Of a DNA stretch of 21,045 bases, positions 1-7,432 are shown piece by piece (the stretch's first letter is position 1; the number at the start of each line of letters is the position of its first letter). This stretch comes from CAIYPG01 sp903864555. Its GTDB lineage: Bacteria > Pseudomonadota > Gammaproteobacteria > Burkholderiales > SG8-39. The translations under genes were made by a program, and so were the position numbers. The notes below the pieces were generated by a model, which was not told the origin of the DNA, made no database searches, and saw only the letters and a list, made by a program, of their open reading frames with translations. Where the stretch lies: contig CANJJT010000072.1 in NCBI GenBank assembly GCA_947474715.1, positions 1-21,045 on the forward strand, read 5' to 3'.

Positions 1-49
1 ACTCAGGGGAGCGCGAGGGGATGTATCCCCTCGCATTGTCCGGAACTCT
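1..49. repeat. Palindromic repeat unit, copy 1
   Basis: A 49-bp unit that recurs at 85-133 with 47 of 49 bases identical. Its core is a perfect palindrome with 10-bp arms, GCGAGGGGAT (13-22) and ATCCCCTCGC (25-34), separated by GT. A 27-bp spacer-type hairpin follows at 54-80. It may be a dispersed intergenic repeat or a protein-binding site; the sequence alone does not decide. Confidence 0.8.
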
Positions 50-53
50 AAGA

Positions 54-80
54 GCGCCTGACAGAATTGCCGTCAGGCGC
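54..80. terminator. Inverted repeat, terminator-like, between repeat copies
   Basis: Perfect 9-bp arms GCGCCTGAC (54-62) and GTCAGGCGC (72-80) enclose a 9-nt loop. There is no T tract on either side, so an intrinsic terminator is only possible, not shown. It lies between the two tandem copies of the 49-bp repeat, downstream of the minus-strand gntR gene. Confidence 0.35.
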
Positions 81-84
81 CCCA

Positions 85-133
85 ACTCAGGGGAGCGGGA
101 GGGGATGTATCCCCTCGCATTGTCAGGAACTCT
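85..133. repeat. Palindromic repeat unit, copy 2
   Basis: Second copy of the 49-bp unit, differing from copy 1 at two positions (C14 to G and C41 to A in unit coordinates). The first change breaks one outer base pair of the palindrome, leaving 8 perfect inner pairs. Confidence 0.8.
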
Positions 134-154
134 GAGGCGGTCCCGTCGCCTCAG
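132..154 (-). terminator. Hairpin over the gntR stop codon
   Basis: Perfect 8-bp arms CTGAGGCG (132-139) and CGCCTCAG (147-154) with a 7-nt loop overlap the TGA stop of the minus-strand gntR gene (151-153). The position suits transcription termination or mRNA 3' end protection, but no U-rich tract follows. Confidence 0.4.
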
Positions 155-852
155 TCCCTGGCGAGGCGCCTGCTGCGTTGCTGCACGGCCTCCAGCATGG
201 CCTTGTGCTGCAGCCGGGTGCGCGCCTTCAGGGCGGACTTGATATGGACGCCCGCGGCCTTGCGAGCTGCCTCCTCGTTGCGCCGGGCGATCGCCATGAC
301 GAGGGCGCGGTGTTCGCGGACCACCGACTGGCGCCGGCTGGCCTGCACCAGGGTGGAGATGCTGCGGTGCGCGGAAATGGCATCGGAGATGGCGTTGAGG
401 AACTTCAGCATGTAGCGGTTATGCGCGGCGCGGTAGATCAGATGGTGGAACACCAGGTTGTGCTCGTACATGCGCTTGGGGTCTTCGGCAATGCGCGCCT
501 CGGCATCCACCAGATGCTTGAGTGTCTCGATTTCCGATTCCGTGGCGCGCCGCGCCGCCAGGCCCGCGGCTTCGCGCTCCAGCACCTCGCGCGCGGCATA
601 CAGTTCCTGCAGCGCATCGTCATCGAGCAGCGCCACGATCAGGCCGCGCCGGGCATGGCGCGCCAGCAGGCCTTCACTTTCCAGCCGGCGCAGGCCCTCG
701 CGCGCCGGGGTGCGGCTGATCTTCAGCCACTGCGCCACCCTGTATTCGGACACGCGTTCGCCCGGCTTCAGGCTGCCCTTTTCCATGGCTTCGCGGATCG
801 CCTCGTAGGCGACCTGACCCAACAAAATACTGGTTGCGGGAGCACGTTTCAT
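151..852 (-). CDS. GntR family transcriptional regulator, FCD (FadR) subfamily
   Basis: A 233-residue DNA-binding regulator of the GntR superfamily. An N-terminal winged helix-turn-helix (about residues 10-75) contains the family-typical KPGERVSEYRVAQWLKISR and TPAREGLRRLESEGLL stretches. An all-helical FCD effector domain follows (about 85-210), with likely metal or ligand residues in NLVFHHLIY, VREHRALV and AGVHIKSAL. FCD regulators usually sense small organic acids and often repress a divergent operon. Here the divergent neighbours are six Bug receptor genes and an MmgE/PrpD gene, so this is the likely local regulator (inference). I chose the ATG at 852: an in-frame ATG at 999 would add 49 low-complexity residues running through repeat copy 3 and a tandem duplication. 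The Shine-Dalgarno sequence is weak (GGA about 7 nt upstream). The effector is unknown. Confidence 0.88.
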   Translation of the reverse strand: MKRAPATSILLGQVAYEAIREAMEKGSLKPGERVSEYRVAQWLKISRTPAREGLRRLESEGLLARHARRGLIVALLDDDALQELYAAREVLEREAAGLAARRATESEIETLKHLVDAEARIAEDPKRMYEHNLVFHHLIYRAAHNRYMLKFLNAISDAISAHRSISTLVQASRRQSVVREHRALVMAIARRNEEAARKAAGVHIKSALKARTRLQHKAMLEAVQQRSRRLARD

Positions 853-869
853 GTCAAATCCGATTCTCG

Positions 870-893
870 CACAGGCATCTGCCGTGGCCTGTG
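870..893. promoter_or_regulatory. Inverted repeat in the gntR leader
   Basis: Perfect 7-bp arms CACAGGC (870-876) and GCCTGTG (887-893) enclose a 10-nt loop. It ends 18 nt upstream of the gntR start codon, so it could be a leader hairpin or an autoregulatory operator. It does not match the short TnGTnnnACnA core expected for FCD-type operators. Confidence 0.3.
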
Positions 894-901
894 TGCGTGA
901 T

Positions 902-929
902 CGGGAACAGCTCGTCGGGAACAGCTCGT
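902..929. repeat. 14-bp tandem duplication
   Basis: The 14-mer CGGGAACAGCTCGT occurs twice with no spacer (902-915 and 916-929), in the divergent region between gntR and the first Bug gene. It looks like a recent replication-slippage duplication. It would code within the N-terminal extension of gntR if the far-upstream ATG were used, which argues against that start. Confidence 0.8.
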
Positions 930-943
930 CGTTTGTTCTCCCG

Positions 944-981
944 TCTGAGGGGAGCGCAAGGGATGTATTCCCTCGTATGTC
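944..981. repeat. Palindromic repeat unit, copy 3 (degenerate)
   Basis: A diverged 38-bp copy of the unit at 1-49, sharing the GAGGGGAGCGC lead-in, a GGATGTATTCCCTCG core and the trailing TGTC. The palindrome is reduced to AGGGA (959-963) and TCCCT (969-973). With copies 1 and 2 it brackets the gntR gene and sits in its promoter region. Confidence 0.65.
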
Positions 982-1073
982 GCTTTCGTCATTTTTCATT
1001 CGTAATTGGTAATCCGCAATTTGTGGTGTTGGACCTTTCTACAAAAATAATGACCGACCCAAGGAGAGAGCGC

Positions 1074-2126
1074 ATGAAGGCAACCGGAATATCCTCGCGA
1101 ACCGCAGGCGCCGTGAGCACGGCTGCCGGAAGGCCCGGCCTGTCAGGCGGCTTGGTGGTCATGGCCATGTCGGGCCTGTGCCTGGCTTCGGGCGCGCTGG
1201 CCCAGGCTGGCAGCCCGGCAGCCGCCTATCCGACCCGGCCGGTGACCATGATTGCGCCCTACGCGCCCGGTGCCGCCACTGACACCGAAGGCCGTTTGTT
1301 CGCCAGCAAGCTGAGTGAATTCCTCGGCCAGCAGTTCCTGGTCGACTTCAAGCCCGGCGGCGGCACCACCATAGGCCAGATCCTGGCCGCGCGCGCCGCC
1401 CCTGACGGTTACACCCTGCTCTTGATGTCGGCCGCCTACCCGCTGGTGCCGCAGACCTATACCAACCTGTCGGTGGACCTGATGAAGTCGCTGGCGCCGA
1501 TCTCGCTCATGAGCAAGCGCAGTGCGCTTTTGCTGATCCACCCGTCGGTGCCGGCAAAGAACATGGCTGAGTTCGTCGCCTATGCCCGGGCCAATCCGGA
1601 GAAGCTCAACTTCGCCACTGCCGGACCCGGCGGCCTGCAGCATCTGACCGGCCTGTGGCTGGCCAGTGCCATCAACGCGAAGTTCACCTACATCCATTAC
1701 AAGGGCACCGGCTCGCTCATGCCGGACATGCTGGCCGGGCGCTCGCACGTCACCCCGACCACCTTCTCCACCGGCCTGAATCTGGTGAAGTCGGGCAAAC
1801 TGCGGCCCATGGGCGTGGCCAGCCTGGAGCGCAATGGGCAGATGCCCGACATGCCCACGGTGGCCGAGCAGGGCTACCCCGGCTGGGAGTACACCACCTG
1901 GCTGGGCGTGCTGGCGCCGGAGAAGACGTCTCCGGCTATCATCAGCAAGTTGAGCGCCGAACTGGCCCGTGTGACCAAGGCGCCGGACATCCAGCAGCGC
2001 CTCGGGGCGGATACCAGACTGATCGGCAGTACGCCCGAGGAGTTCCGCAAGCACATCGCGCTGGAATACGATCGCTGGAAGAAACTGATCCAGGACAACA
2101 ACCTGAAATTCGACCTGCAGGACTAG
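1074..2126 (+). CDS. Tripartite tricarboxylate transporter substrate-binding protein (Bug/TctC family), receptor 1
   Basis: A 350-residue periplasmic receptor of the Bug family, which binds small carboxylates or related compounds and hands them to a TctAB-type membrane transporter. A long signal peptide ends near residue 43 (GALAQ). The Bug fold begins with YPTRPVTMIAPYAPG; the first ligand loop reads GAATDTEGRL, and GPGGLQHLTGLWLAS and EQGYPGWEYTTWLG follow. The ATG at 1074 was chosen because AAGGAG (1061-1066) lies 7 nt upstream and the signal peptide starts there; the open frame continues back to 834 without support. It is the first of six tandem paralogues and most like receptors 2 and 3. 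AT-rich DNA at 1018-1051 may hold the promoter, but I see no convincing -35/-10 pair. The ligand cannot be assigned. Confidence 0.92.
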   Translation: MKATGISSRTAGAVSTAAGRPGLSGGLVVMAMSGLCLASGALAQAGSPAAAYPTRPVTMIAPYAPGAATDTEGRLFASKLSEFLGQQFLVDFKPGGGTTIGQILAARAAPDGYTLLLMSAAYPLVPQTYTNLSVDLMKSLAPISLMSKRSALLLIHPSVPAKNMAEFVAYARANPEKLNFATAGPGGLQHLTGLWLASAINAKFTYIHYKGTGSLMPDMLAGRSHVTPTTFSTGLNLVKSGKLRPMGVASLERNGQMPDMPTVAEQGYPGWEYTTWLGVLAPEKTSPAIISKLSAELARVTKAPDIQQRLGADTRLIGSTPEEFRKHIALEYDRWKKLIQDNNLKFDLQD

Positions 2127-2144
2127 GTCGCGAACCAACCGGCC

Positions 2145-2159
2145 GGACCGTTACGGTCC
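2145..2159. other. Small hairpin between receptor genes 1 and 2
   Basis: Arms GGACCG (2145-2150) and CGGTCC (2154-2159) with a TTA loop lie in the 59-bp gap between the first two receptor genes. No T tract follows. It may affect mRNA stability within the operon. Confidence 0.35.
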
Positions 2160-2185
2160 AGCTTCCACCAGACTAGGAGAAATGC

Positions 2186-3157
2186 ATGCGTACCACCATC
2201 AAGGCAGCAACCACCCTGGCGATCCTGTTCATGTCGGGCGGCGTGCTGGCCCAGGGCGCCGACAACTATCCGGCACGGCCGGTCAACATCGTGGTGCCTT
2301 TTTCCCCGGGTGCGGCCACCGACATCGAAGGCCGGTTGTACGCCAATGAGCTCAGCAAGAACCTCGGCCAGCAGTTCATCATGGACTTCAAGCCGGGCGC
2401 GGTGATGAAGCTCGGGATGACCTACGCGGTGAAGCAGAAACCTGACGGCCACACCCTGGTCTGGGTGTCCTCCACTTATTCGCTCTTGCCCCTGCTGCAG
2501 AAGGATTACGACCCGTACAAGGACTTCGACCAGATCGCGCTGATGAGCAAGCGCAGCGCCATCCTCGCGGTGTCAAACAACCTGCCCATCCGCAACATCA
2601 AGGAATACATCGCCTACGCCAAGGCCAATCCGGGGGCGATCAATTTCGCCACCGGCGGCAATGGTGGCATCCAGCATCTGACCGGTCTGTGGCTGACCAG
2701 CGCCACCGATACCAAGGTGACCTTCGTGCACTACAAGTCCATCAGCCAGGCCTACCCCGATCTCATGGCCGGGCGCACCAACATGATCCCGGGCACCTAC
2801 TCGGCGGCCTCAACCATGGTGAAGTCAGGCAAGATCCGCGGCATCGCCATCGCCAGCCTGCAGCGCAACGCGGGCATGCCTGACCTGCCCACCGCCACCG
2901 AGCAGGGCGTCCCTGGATTCGAGTACTCCAGCTGGCTGGGACTGATCTCGCCCGCCGGCACGCCGCGCCCCATCATCAACAAGCTGCACGCAGAATTGGT
3001 GAAGATCATCAAGATTCCCGAAATCAAGGAAAAGCTGGGTGACGAGACCACGCTGCTGGCCCTGGGGCCGGCGGAGTTCCGCAAGATCGCGCTCACCGAG
3101 ACCGAGCGTTGGAAGAAGCTGGTCTCGGACAACGGCATCAGCCTCGAGGAGAAGTGA
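2186..3157 (+). CDS. Bug/TctC family substrate-binding protein, receptor 2
   Basis: A 323-residue Bug-family periplasmic receptor with a short signal peptide cleaved near residue 22 (GGVLAQ). The start at 2186 is fixed by AGGAGA at 2175-2180, 5 nt upstream. The pocket loop is SPGAATDIEGRL, followed later by GGNGGIQHLTGLWLTS and YPDLMAGRTNM. Two features stand out against its siblings: GAVMKLGM replaces the more usual GAG/GANMTIG block, and HYKSISQAY differs in the second ligand-facing loop, which suggests a different ligand. The stop codon overlaps the start of receptor 3 (TGATG), so the two are translationally coupled. The C-terminal RWKKLVSDNGISLEE tail is shared by the array. Confidence 0.92.
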   Translation: MRTTIKAATTLAILFMSGGVLAQGADNYPARPVNIVVPFSPGAATDIEGRLYANELSKNLGQQFIMDFKPGAVMKLGMTYAVKQKPDGHTLVWVSSTYSLLPLLQKDYDPYKDFDQIALMSKRSAILAVSNNLPIRNIKEYIAYAKANPGAINFATGGNGGIQHLTGLWLTSATDTKVTFVHYKSISQAYPDLMAGRTNMIPGTYSAASTMVKSGKIRGIAIASLQRNAGMPDLPTATEQGVPGFEYSSWLGLISPAGTPRPIINKLHAELVKIIKIPEIKEKLGDETTLLALGPAEFRKIALTETERWKKLVSDNGISLEEK

Positions 3158-4176
3158 TGGCGGCGGGCCGGCGCATGACACCACCGATCTGCCCGTGCCG
3201 CCTGCCCCTCCGGGCAGCACTGGCATCGGCGCTGTTCGCAGCAGGCCTGCCAGGCCATGTCCTGGCGCAGGGGGCAGCGGATTACCCGAACCGGCCGGTC
3301 ACCATGGTCGTGCCCTTCTCCCCGGGCGCGGCCACCGAGATCGAAGGCCGCATCTACGCCAACAAGCTCACCGAGGCCTGGGGCCAGTCCTTCGTGCTGG
3401 ACTTCAAGCCCGGCGCCAACATGACCATCGGCATGAATGCCGTGGTCAAGGCCAAACCGGACGGTTACACACTGCTGTACGTGTCGGCGAGCTATGCGCT
3501 GCTGCCGATGCAGGTAAAGAACCTTCCTTATGACCCGATCAGCAACTTCGAACAGGTGTCGCTGCTGTCCAAGCGCAGCGCCATCATCGCCATCGCGCCC
3601 GACCTGCCGGTGAAGAACGTGCAGGAATTCATTGCGTATGCCAAAGGGCGGCCAGGAGAGATCAACTTCGCCACCGCCGGCAATGGCAGCATCCAGCATC
3701 TGACCGGCTTGTGGCTGGCCAGTGCCACGGGGCTCAAGTTCACCTTCGTGCACTTCAAGGCGGCCGGCTCCGGTTATCCGGACCTGATGGCCGGCCGCGT
3801 GCATGCCACGCCCATGACCTTCCAGACCAGCCTGCCCCTGCTGAAATCGGGCAAGCTCAAGGCCATCGGTGTGGCGAGCCTGCAGCGCAATGACCTGCTG
3901 CCTGATTTGCCGACCTTCACCGAGCAGGGCGTGCCCGGCTTCGAATACGCCAGCTGGCTCGGGCTGATCGCCCCGGAGAAGACCCCGGCCGCCATCATCA
4001 ACAAGCTGCAGCAGGAGCTGACCAAGGTCATCAAGCACCCCGATGTCGCCAACAAGCTGGGTGCGGAAACGGCCCTGTATGCCACCACACCGGCGGAGTT
4101 CAAGCGTTATGCCCAGAACGAAACGGCGCGCTGGAAGAAGCTGGTCAGCGACAACAACATCCGGTTCGACGATTAG
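3157..4176 (+). CDS. Bug/TctC family substrate-binding protein, receptor 3
   Basis: A 339-residue Bug-family receptor. The ATG at 3157 overlaps the TGA of receptor 2 and has GAGGAG (3146-3151) 5 nt upstream; an in-frame ATG at 3175 is a weaker alternative. The signal peptide is proline- and cysteine-containing (PPICPCR) and probably cleaved near residue 37 (HVLAQ). The pocket loop reads SPGAATEIEGRI, with Glu where the other five receptors and the usual family pattern have Asp. The second loop is HFKAAGSGYPDLMAGRVHA, where HF replaces HY. GNGSIQHLTGLWLAS places it with receptors 1 and 2. The Asp-to-Glu change may alter ligand geometry (inference). Confidence 0.92.
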   Translation: MAAGRRMTPPICPCRLPLRAALASALFAAGLPGHVLAQGAADYPNRPVTMVVPFSPGAATEIEGRIYANKLTEAWGQSFVLDFKPGANMTIGMNAVVKAKPDGYTLLYVSASYALLPMQVKNLPYDPISNFEQVSLLSKRSAIIAIAPDLPVKNVQEFIAYAKGRPGEINFATAGNGSIQHLTGLWLASATGLKFTFVHFKAAGSGYPDLMAGRVHATPMTFQTSLPLLKSGKLKAIGVASLQRNDLLPDLPTFTEQGVPGFEYASWLGLIAPEKTPAAIINKLQQELTKVIKHPDVANKLGAETALYATTPAEFKRYAQNETARWKKLVSDNNIRFDD

Positions 4177-4201
4177 AGCCGGCATCCACGGAGACTGTTT
4201 C

Positions 4202-5197
4202 ATGCCCAAGCCGGTATTGCCGGCCGCCCTTGCTGCGGCCCTGTTGTCCTTCACGGGCCTTGCCGCCCTGTCACCGGCCACCAGCCTGGCCCAGGCTGAC
4301 TATCCCGCCAAAACGGTGCAGGTGGTGATTCCCTATGCGCCAGGCGGCACCACCGATGTGGAGGCACGCCTCTACGCGCAGAAGCTGGGCGATGCATTCG
4401 GCAAGTCCTTCGTGCTCGATTTCAAGCCGGGTGCCGGCTCGGTGTTCGGCAGCAACCTGGTGGCCAAGGCCGCCCCGGATGGCTACAGCATCCTCATGAC
4501 CACGGCCTCCATCGCGGTGTCGCCGGCCCTGGTGAAGGACCTGCCCTATGACCCGGCGAAGGACTTTGCGCCGGTGTCCCTGATGAGCAAGCGCGCCACA
4601 CTGCTGCTCATGCATCCGTCCAATCCGTTCAAGACTTTCCCGGAATACCTGGCCTATGCGAAAGCCAATCCCGGCAAGATCAATTTCGGCACTTCGGGTG
4701 CGGGTGGCATCATCCACCTCTCGGGGGCCTGGCTCTCCAGCCTCACCAACACCCAGGTCACCTTCGTGCACTACAAGGGTTCGGGGCAGATGTACACCGA
4801 CCTGCTGGCCGGGCGGGTGCACGTCACCCCGGTCACCTTCACCACCGGGCTGCCCTATATCAAATCGGGCAAGCTGGTGCCGCTGGTGGTGACCTCGGCC
4901 GAGCGCTCGAAACTGCTGGACATGCCCACGGTGGCCGAGCAGGGCGTGCCTGGCTACGAATACCCCAGCTGGTTCGGTGTGCTCGCCCCGGCCGGCACCC
5001 CGGCGCCCATCGTCAACAGGTTGAGCGTGGAGCTGGCGAAGATCGCGAAGTCACCCGAGGTGGTGAAAAAGCTCGCAGAAGCCGATGGCAGTTTCATGGT
5101 GGGCAGCACACCTGAGCAGTTCCGCCAGATGATCGTCACGGAAACGGCACGCTGGAAGAAGCTGGTGCAGGACACCGGGATCAGGCTGGAGGAATGA
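4202..5197 (+). CDS. Bug/TctC family substrate-binding protein, receptor 4
   Basis: A 331-residue Bug-family receptor, 25 bp downstream of receptor 3. CGGAGA (4189-4194) lies 7 nt before the ATG. The signal peptide is cleaved near residue 30 (TSLAQ). The first loop, APGGTTDVEARL, is closest to the canonical Bug form. The middle block GAGGIIHLSGAWLSS is intermediate between the QHLTGLWL type (receptors 1-3) and the PHLNAAWF type (receptors 5-6), consistent with stepwise duplication. HYKGSGQMYTDLLAGRVHV and EQGVPGYEYPSWFG complete the usual blocks. Ligand unknown; family assignment is firm. Confidence 0.92.
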   Translation: MPKPVLPAALAAALLSFTGLAALSPATSLAQADYPAKTVQVVIPYAPGGTTDVEARLYAQKLGDAFGKSFVLDFKPGAGSVFGSNLVAKAAPDGYSILMTTASIAVSPALVKDLPYDPAKDFAPVSLMSKRATLLLMHPSNPFKTFPEYLAYAKANPGKINFGTSGAGGIIHLSGAWLSSLTNTQVTFVHYKGSGQMYTDLLAGRVHVTPVTFTTGLPYIKSGKLVPLVVTSAERSKLLDMPTVAEQGVPGYEYPSWFGVLAPAGTPAPIVNRLSVELAKIAKSPEVVKKLAEADGSFMVGSTPEQFRQMIVTETARWKKLVQDTGIRLEE

Positions 5198-5230
5198 CCG
5201 CCAGGGAAGTGCTGATCGAGTCTCAGGATA

Positions 5231-5293
5231 AGGGAATGACTGAAAAGCTTCCCTCCGAAGTGGGCGATTCTCGAGGGGGGGGGCTGTGCCCCC
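5231..5293. promoter_or_regulatory. Hairpins in the 143-bp gap before receptor 5
   Basis: Two hairpins lie in the longest gap of the receptor run. AGGGAA (5231-5236) pairs with TTCCCT (5249-5254). GGGGGC (5279-5284) pairs with GCCCCC (5288-5293) over a TGT loop and is followed by a moderately T-rich stretch (TATTTCCTT). This could attenuate transcription into receptors 5 and 6 or mark an mRNA processing point. A promoter for the distal genes is not evident. Confidence 0.4.
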
Positions 5294-5340
5294 AATTGAG
5301 TATTTCCTTCGCAGGACCACACCCGATAAGGAGGTTCAGC

Positions 5341-6327
5341 ATGTCGCAATCCGCAATCCGGAAATATGCAGTGGCGTTCCCGTTGGTGGCGCTGGGCTGT
5401 CTGCCCGGCGCAGTGTGCGCCCAGGCGACCGACTACCCTTCCCGACAGGTGACCATCATCGTCCCGACCGGGCCGGGCGCTTCCACCGATGTCGAGGCGC
5501 GCCTCTATGCGCACAAGCTGGCCGAGCGCACCGGCCGTTCCTTTGTCGTCGATTTCAAGCCGGGCGCAGGCCAGACACTGGGTGCCGCTTACGTGGCGCG
5601 CTCCACGCCTGACGGCTACACCCTGCTGACCATCACCGGCAGTTTCACCGCGACGCCTGCCCTGATGAACCTGCCCTACGAGACGGCGCGTGACTTTGCC
5701 CCCATCGCGCTGATGAGCAACCGCAGCACCGTGATCCTGGCGCATCCCTCGGTGTCCTACAAGACCGTCCCTGAATACGTGGCCTTTGCGAAGGCCCGTC
5801 CGGGTGAAGTCAATGTCGCGACCAACGGCTCGGGCGGCTCGCCGCACCTCAATGCCGCGTGGTTCCACAACCTCACCGGGACCAAGGTCACCTTCGTGCA
5901 TTACAAGGCGGCCGCGGCGGCGCAAACCGATCTGATGGCCGGTCGGGTGTCGGTAACCTTCACCACCTTGCTCTCCGGCTTGCCGCATCTGCGCTCAGGC
6001 AAACTCCGGGCATTGGGCATTGCGAGCAGCGAGCGCACTGCCATGCTGGCCGGCATGCCGACCGCGGCCGAGCAGGGCGTGCCCGGCTACAACTACGCGA
6101 GCTGGTTGGGGATTGTTGCGCCGGCCGCGACGCCGGCTGCCATCGTCGACAAGCTCAATGGCGAGCTGGTGCGGATTTCCAGGCTGCCGGATGTGATGGC
6201 CAAGCTGGAAGCCGACGGCGGCAGCATGGTGGGCAGCACGCCCCAGGAATTGCGGCAGGTGATCCTCTCGGAGATCGCCCGCTACCGGAAAATTGTCGGC
6301 GACAATGGGATCAAGCTCGAGGAATGA
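5341..6327 (+). CDS. Bug/TctC family substrate-binding protein, receptor 5
   Basis: A 328-residue Bug-family receptor. The start at 5341 has the strongest ribosome binding site of the array, TAAGGAGGT (5327-5335), 5 nt upstream, so it may be translated at a higher level. The signal peptide probably ends near residue 27 (AVCAQ); a cysteine at residue 20 lies in a poor lipobox context. The loop is GPGASTDVEARL. The distinctive middle block GSGGSPHLNAAWFHN and the alanine-rich HYKAAAAAQTDLMAGRVSV are shared almost exactly with receptor 6. Together with the GDNGIKLEE tail this shows that 5 and 6 are the most recent duplicate pair. Confidence 0.92.
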   Translation: MSQSAIRKYAVAFPLVALGCLPGAVCAQATDYPSRQVTIIVPTGPGASTDVEARLYAHKLAERTGRSFVVDFKPGAGQTLGAAYVARSTPDGYTLLTITGSFTATPALMNLPYETARDFAPIALMSNRSTVILAHPSVSYKTVPEYVAFAKARPGEVNVATNGSGGSPHLNAAWFHNLTGTKVTFVHYKAAAAAQTDLMAGRVSVTFTTLLSGLPHLRSGKLRALGIASSERTAMLAGMPTAAEQGVPGYNYASWLGIVAPAATPAAIVDKLNGELVRISRLPDVMAKLEADGGSMVGSTPQELRQVILSEIARYRKIVGDNGIKLEE

Positions 6328-6381
6328 GCCTGCTGCCTGCGGTGTCGCGCGGGCGGGCGATCCAACACCAGAAGGAAGCAG

Positions 6382-7368
6382 ATGAAGATTGCAGCCCTGA
6401 TTGCCGCCGGCATGGCCGGCGCCACCCTGATGTTCCCCGCGTCTGCGGTCCTGGCCCAGGCCCCCGCTGCCTGGCCCAACCGCCCGGTCACCATTGTCGT
6501 TCCCTTTGGTCCCGGCGCATCCACGGACATTGAAACGCGCCTCTACGCACAGAAGCTGACCGAAATCGTCGGGCAGTCCTTCGTCACCGACTACAAGCCG
6601 GGCGCCGGCACCACCGTGGGTTCAGGCTACGTGGCCAAGGCCGTGCCGGATGGCTACACCATCCTTGCGATCACCGGCAGCTTCACGGCCTCACCGGCCT
6701 TGTATCCGAAGCTGACTTTCGACCCGATCAAGGACTTTGCGCCGATTTCGTTGATGAGCCGGCGTACCACGGTGATCGTGGCCCATCCCGCCACGCCTTA
6801 TCGCAACCTCCAGGAATACATCGCCTTTGCGCGCACCAATTCCGGCAGGGTCAATGTCGGCACCACCGGCTCCGGCGGCTCGCCCCATCTGAATGCGGCC
6901 TGGTTCCACGGGCTGACCAACAGCCCGGTCACCTTCATCCACTACAAGGCGGCTGCCGCCGGCCAGTCCGACCTCATGGCCGGGCGTGTCGATGTCACCT
7001 TCACCACGGCGCTGAGCGCCATCCCGCACCTGAAGTCGGGCAAGCTCAAGCTGCTGGCCATTGGCAACAAGGAGCGCAGTCCCCTGCTGCCCGATGCGCA
7101 GACGGCGGTGGAGCAGGGCGTCGCCGGTTATGACTACTCCAGCATCTTCGGCATCATTGCGCCGGCTGCCGTGCCCCAGGCCGTGATCAACCGCCTGTCT
7201 GCGGAACTGGGCAAGGTCGCCAGGTCGCCCGACATCATCAAGAAGCTCGAAGCCGATGGCGGCATTGTGGTGGGCAGCACGCCCGCGCAGTTCCGCGAGG
7301 TCATCACCTCGGAAATCGCCCGCTACCGGAAGATCGTCGGCGACACCGGCATCAAACTCGAGGAATGA
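6382..7368 (+). CDS. Bug/TctC family substrate-binding protein, receptor 6
   Basis: A 328-residue Bug-family receptor, 54 bp after receptor 5. AAGGAAG (6372-6378) lies 3 nt before the ATG. The signal peptide is cleaved near residue 25 (SAVLAQ). The loop is GPGASTDIETRL, with Thr where the others have Ala or Gly. GSGGSPHLNAAWFHG and HYKAAAAGQSDLMAGRVDV pair it with receptor 5. YDYSSIFGIIAP replaces the usual YxSWLG block, losing the conserved Trp. It is followed after 64 bp by the MmgE/PrpD gene on the same strand, so receptor and enzyme are probably co-transcribed. Confidence 0.92.
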   Translation: MKIAALIAAGMAGATLMFPASAVLAQAPAAWPNRPVTIVVPFGPGASTDIETRLYAQKLTEIVGQSFVTDYKPGAGTTVGSGYVAKAVPDGYTILAITGSFTASPALYPKLTFDPIKDFAPISLMSRRTTVIVAHPATPYRNLQEYIAFARTNSGRVNVGTTGSGGSPHLNAAWFHGLTNSPVTFIHYKAAAAGQSDLMAGRVDVTFTTALSAIPHLKSGKLKLLAIGNKERSPLLPDAQTAVEQGVAGYDYSSIFGIIAPAAVPQAVINRLSAELGKVARSPDIIKKLEADGGIVVGSTPAQFREVITSEIARYRKIVGDTGIKLEE

Positions 7369-7432
7369 GCGCGGCCGGCCATTCGCATAAACAACACAGA
7401 CACCACAGATACGACATGAAGGAAGTTGCGCC

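Noticed and set aside
1..133. CRISPR array
   Set aside because: Only two near-identical 49-bp units with one 35-bp spacer are present, the unit is a strong palindrome, the third copy is 800 bp away and diverged, and no cas genes are present.
853..999. N-terminal extension of gntR from an in-frame ATG at 999
   Set aside because: The extension runs through a 14-bp tandem duplication and repeat copy 3, is not part of the GntR fold, and would overlap the divergent promoter region.
2797..4281. Long open frame on the minus strand across receptor genes 2-4 (494 codons), and a similar one at 4954-5988
   Set aside because: It lies antisense to well-supported Bug genes in high-GC DNA, where stop codons are rare in the antisense frame. 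The predicted protein is rich in His, Gly and Arg with no recognisable domain.
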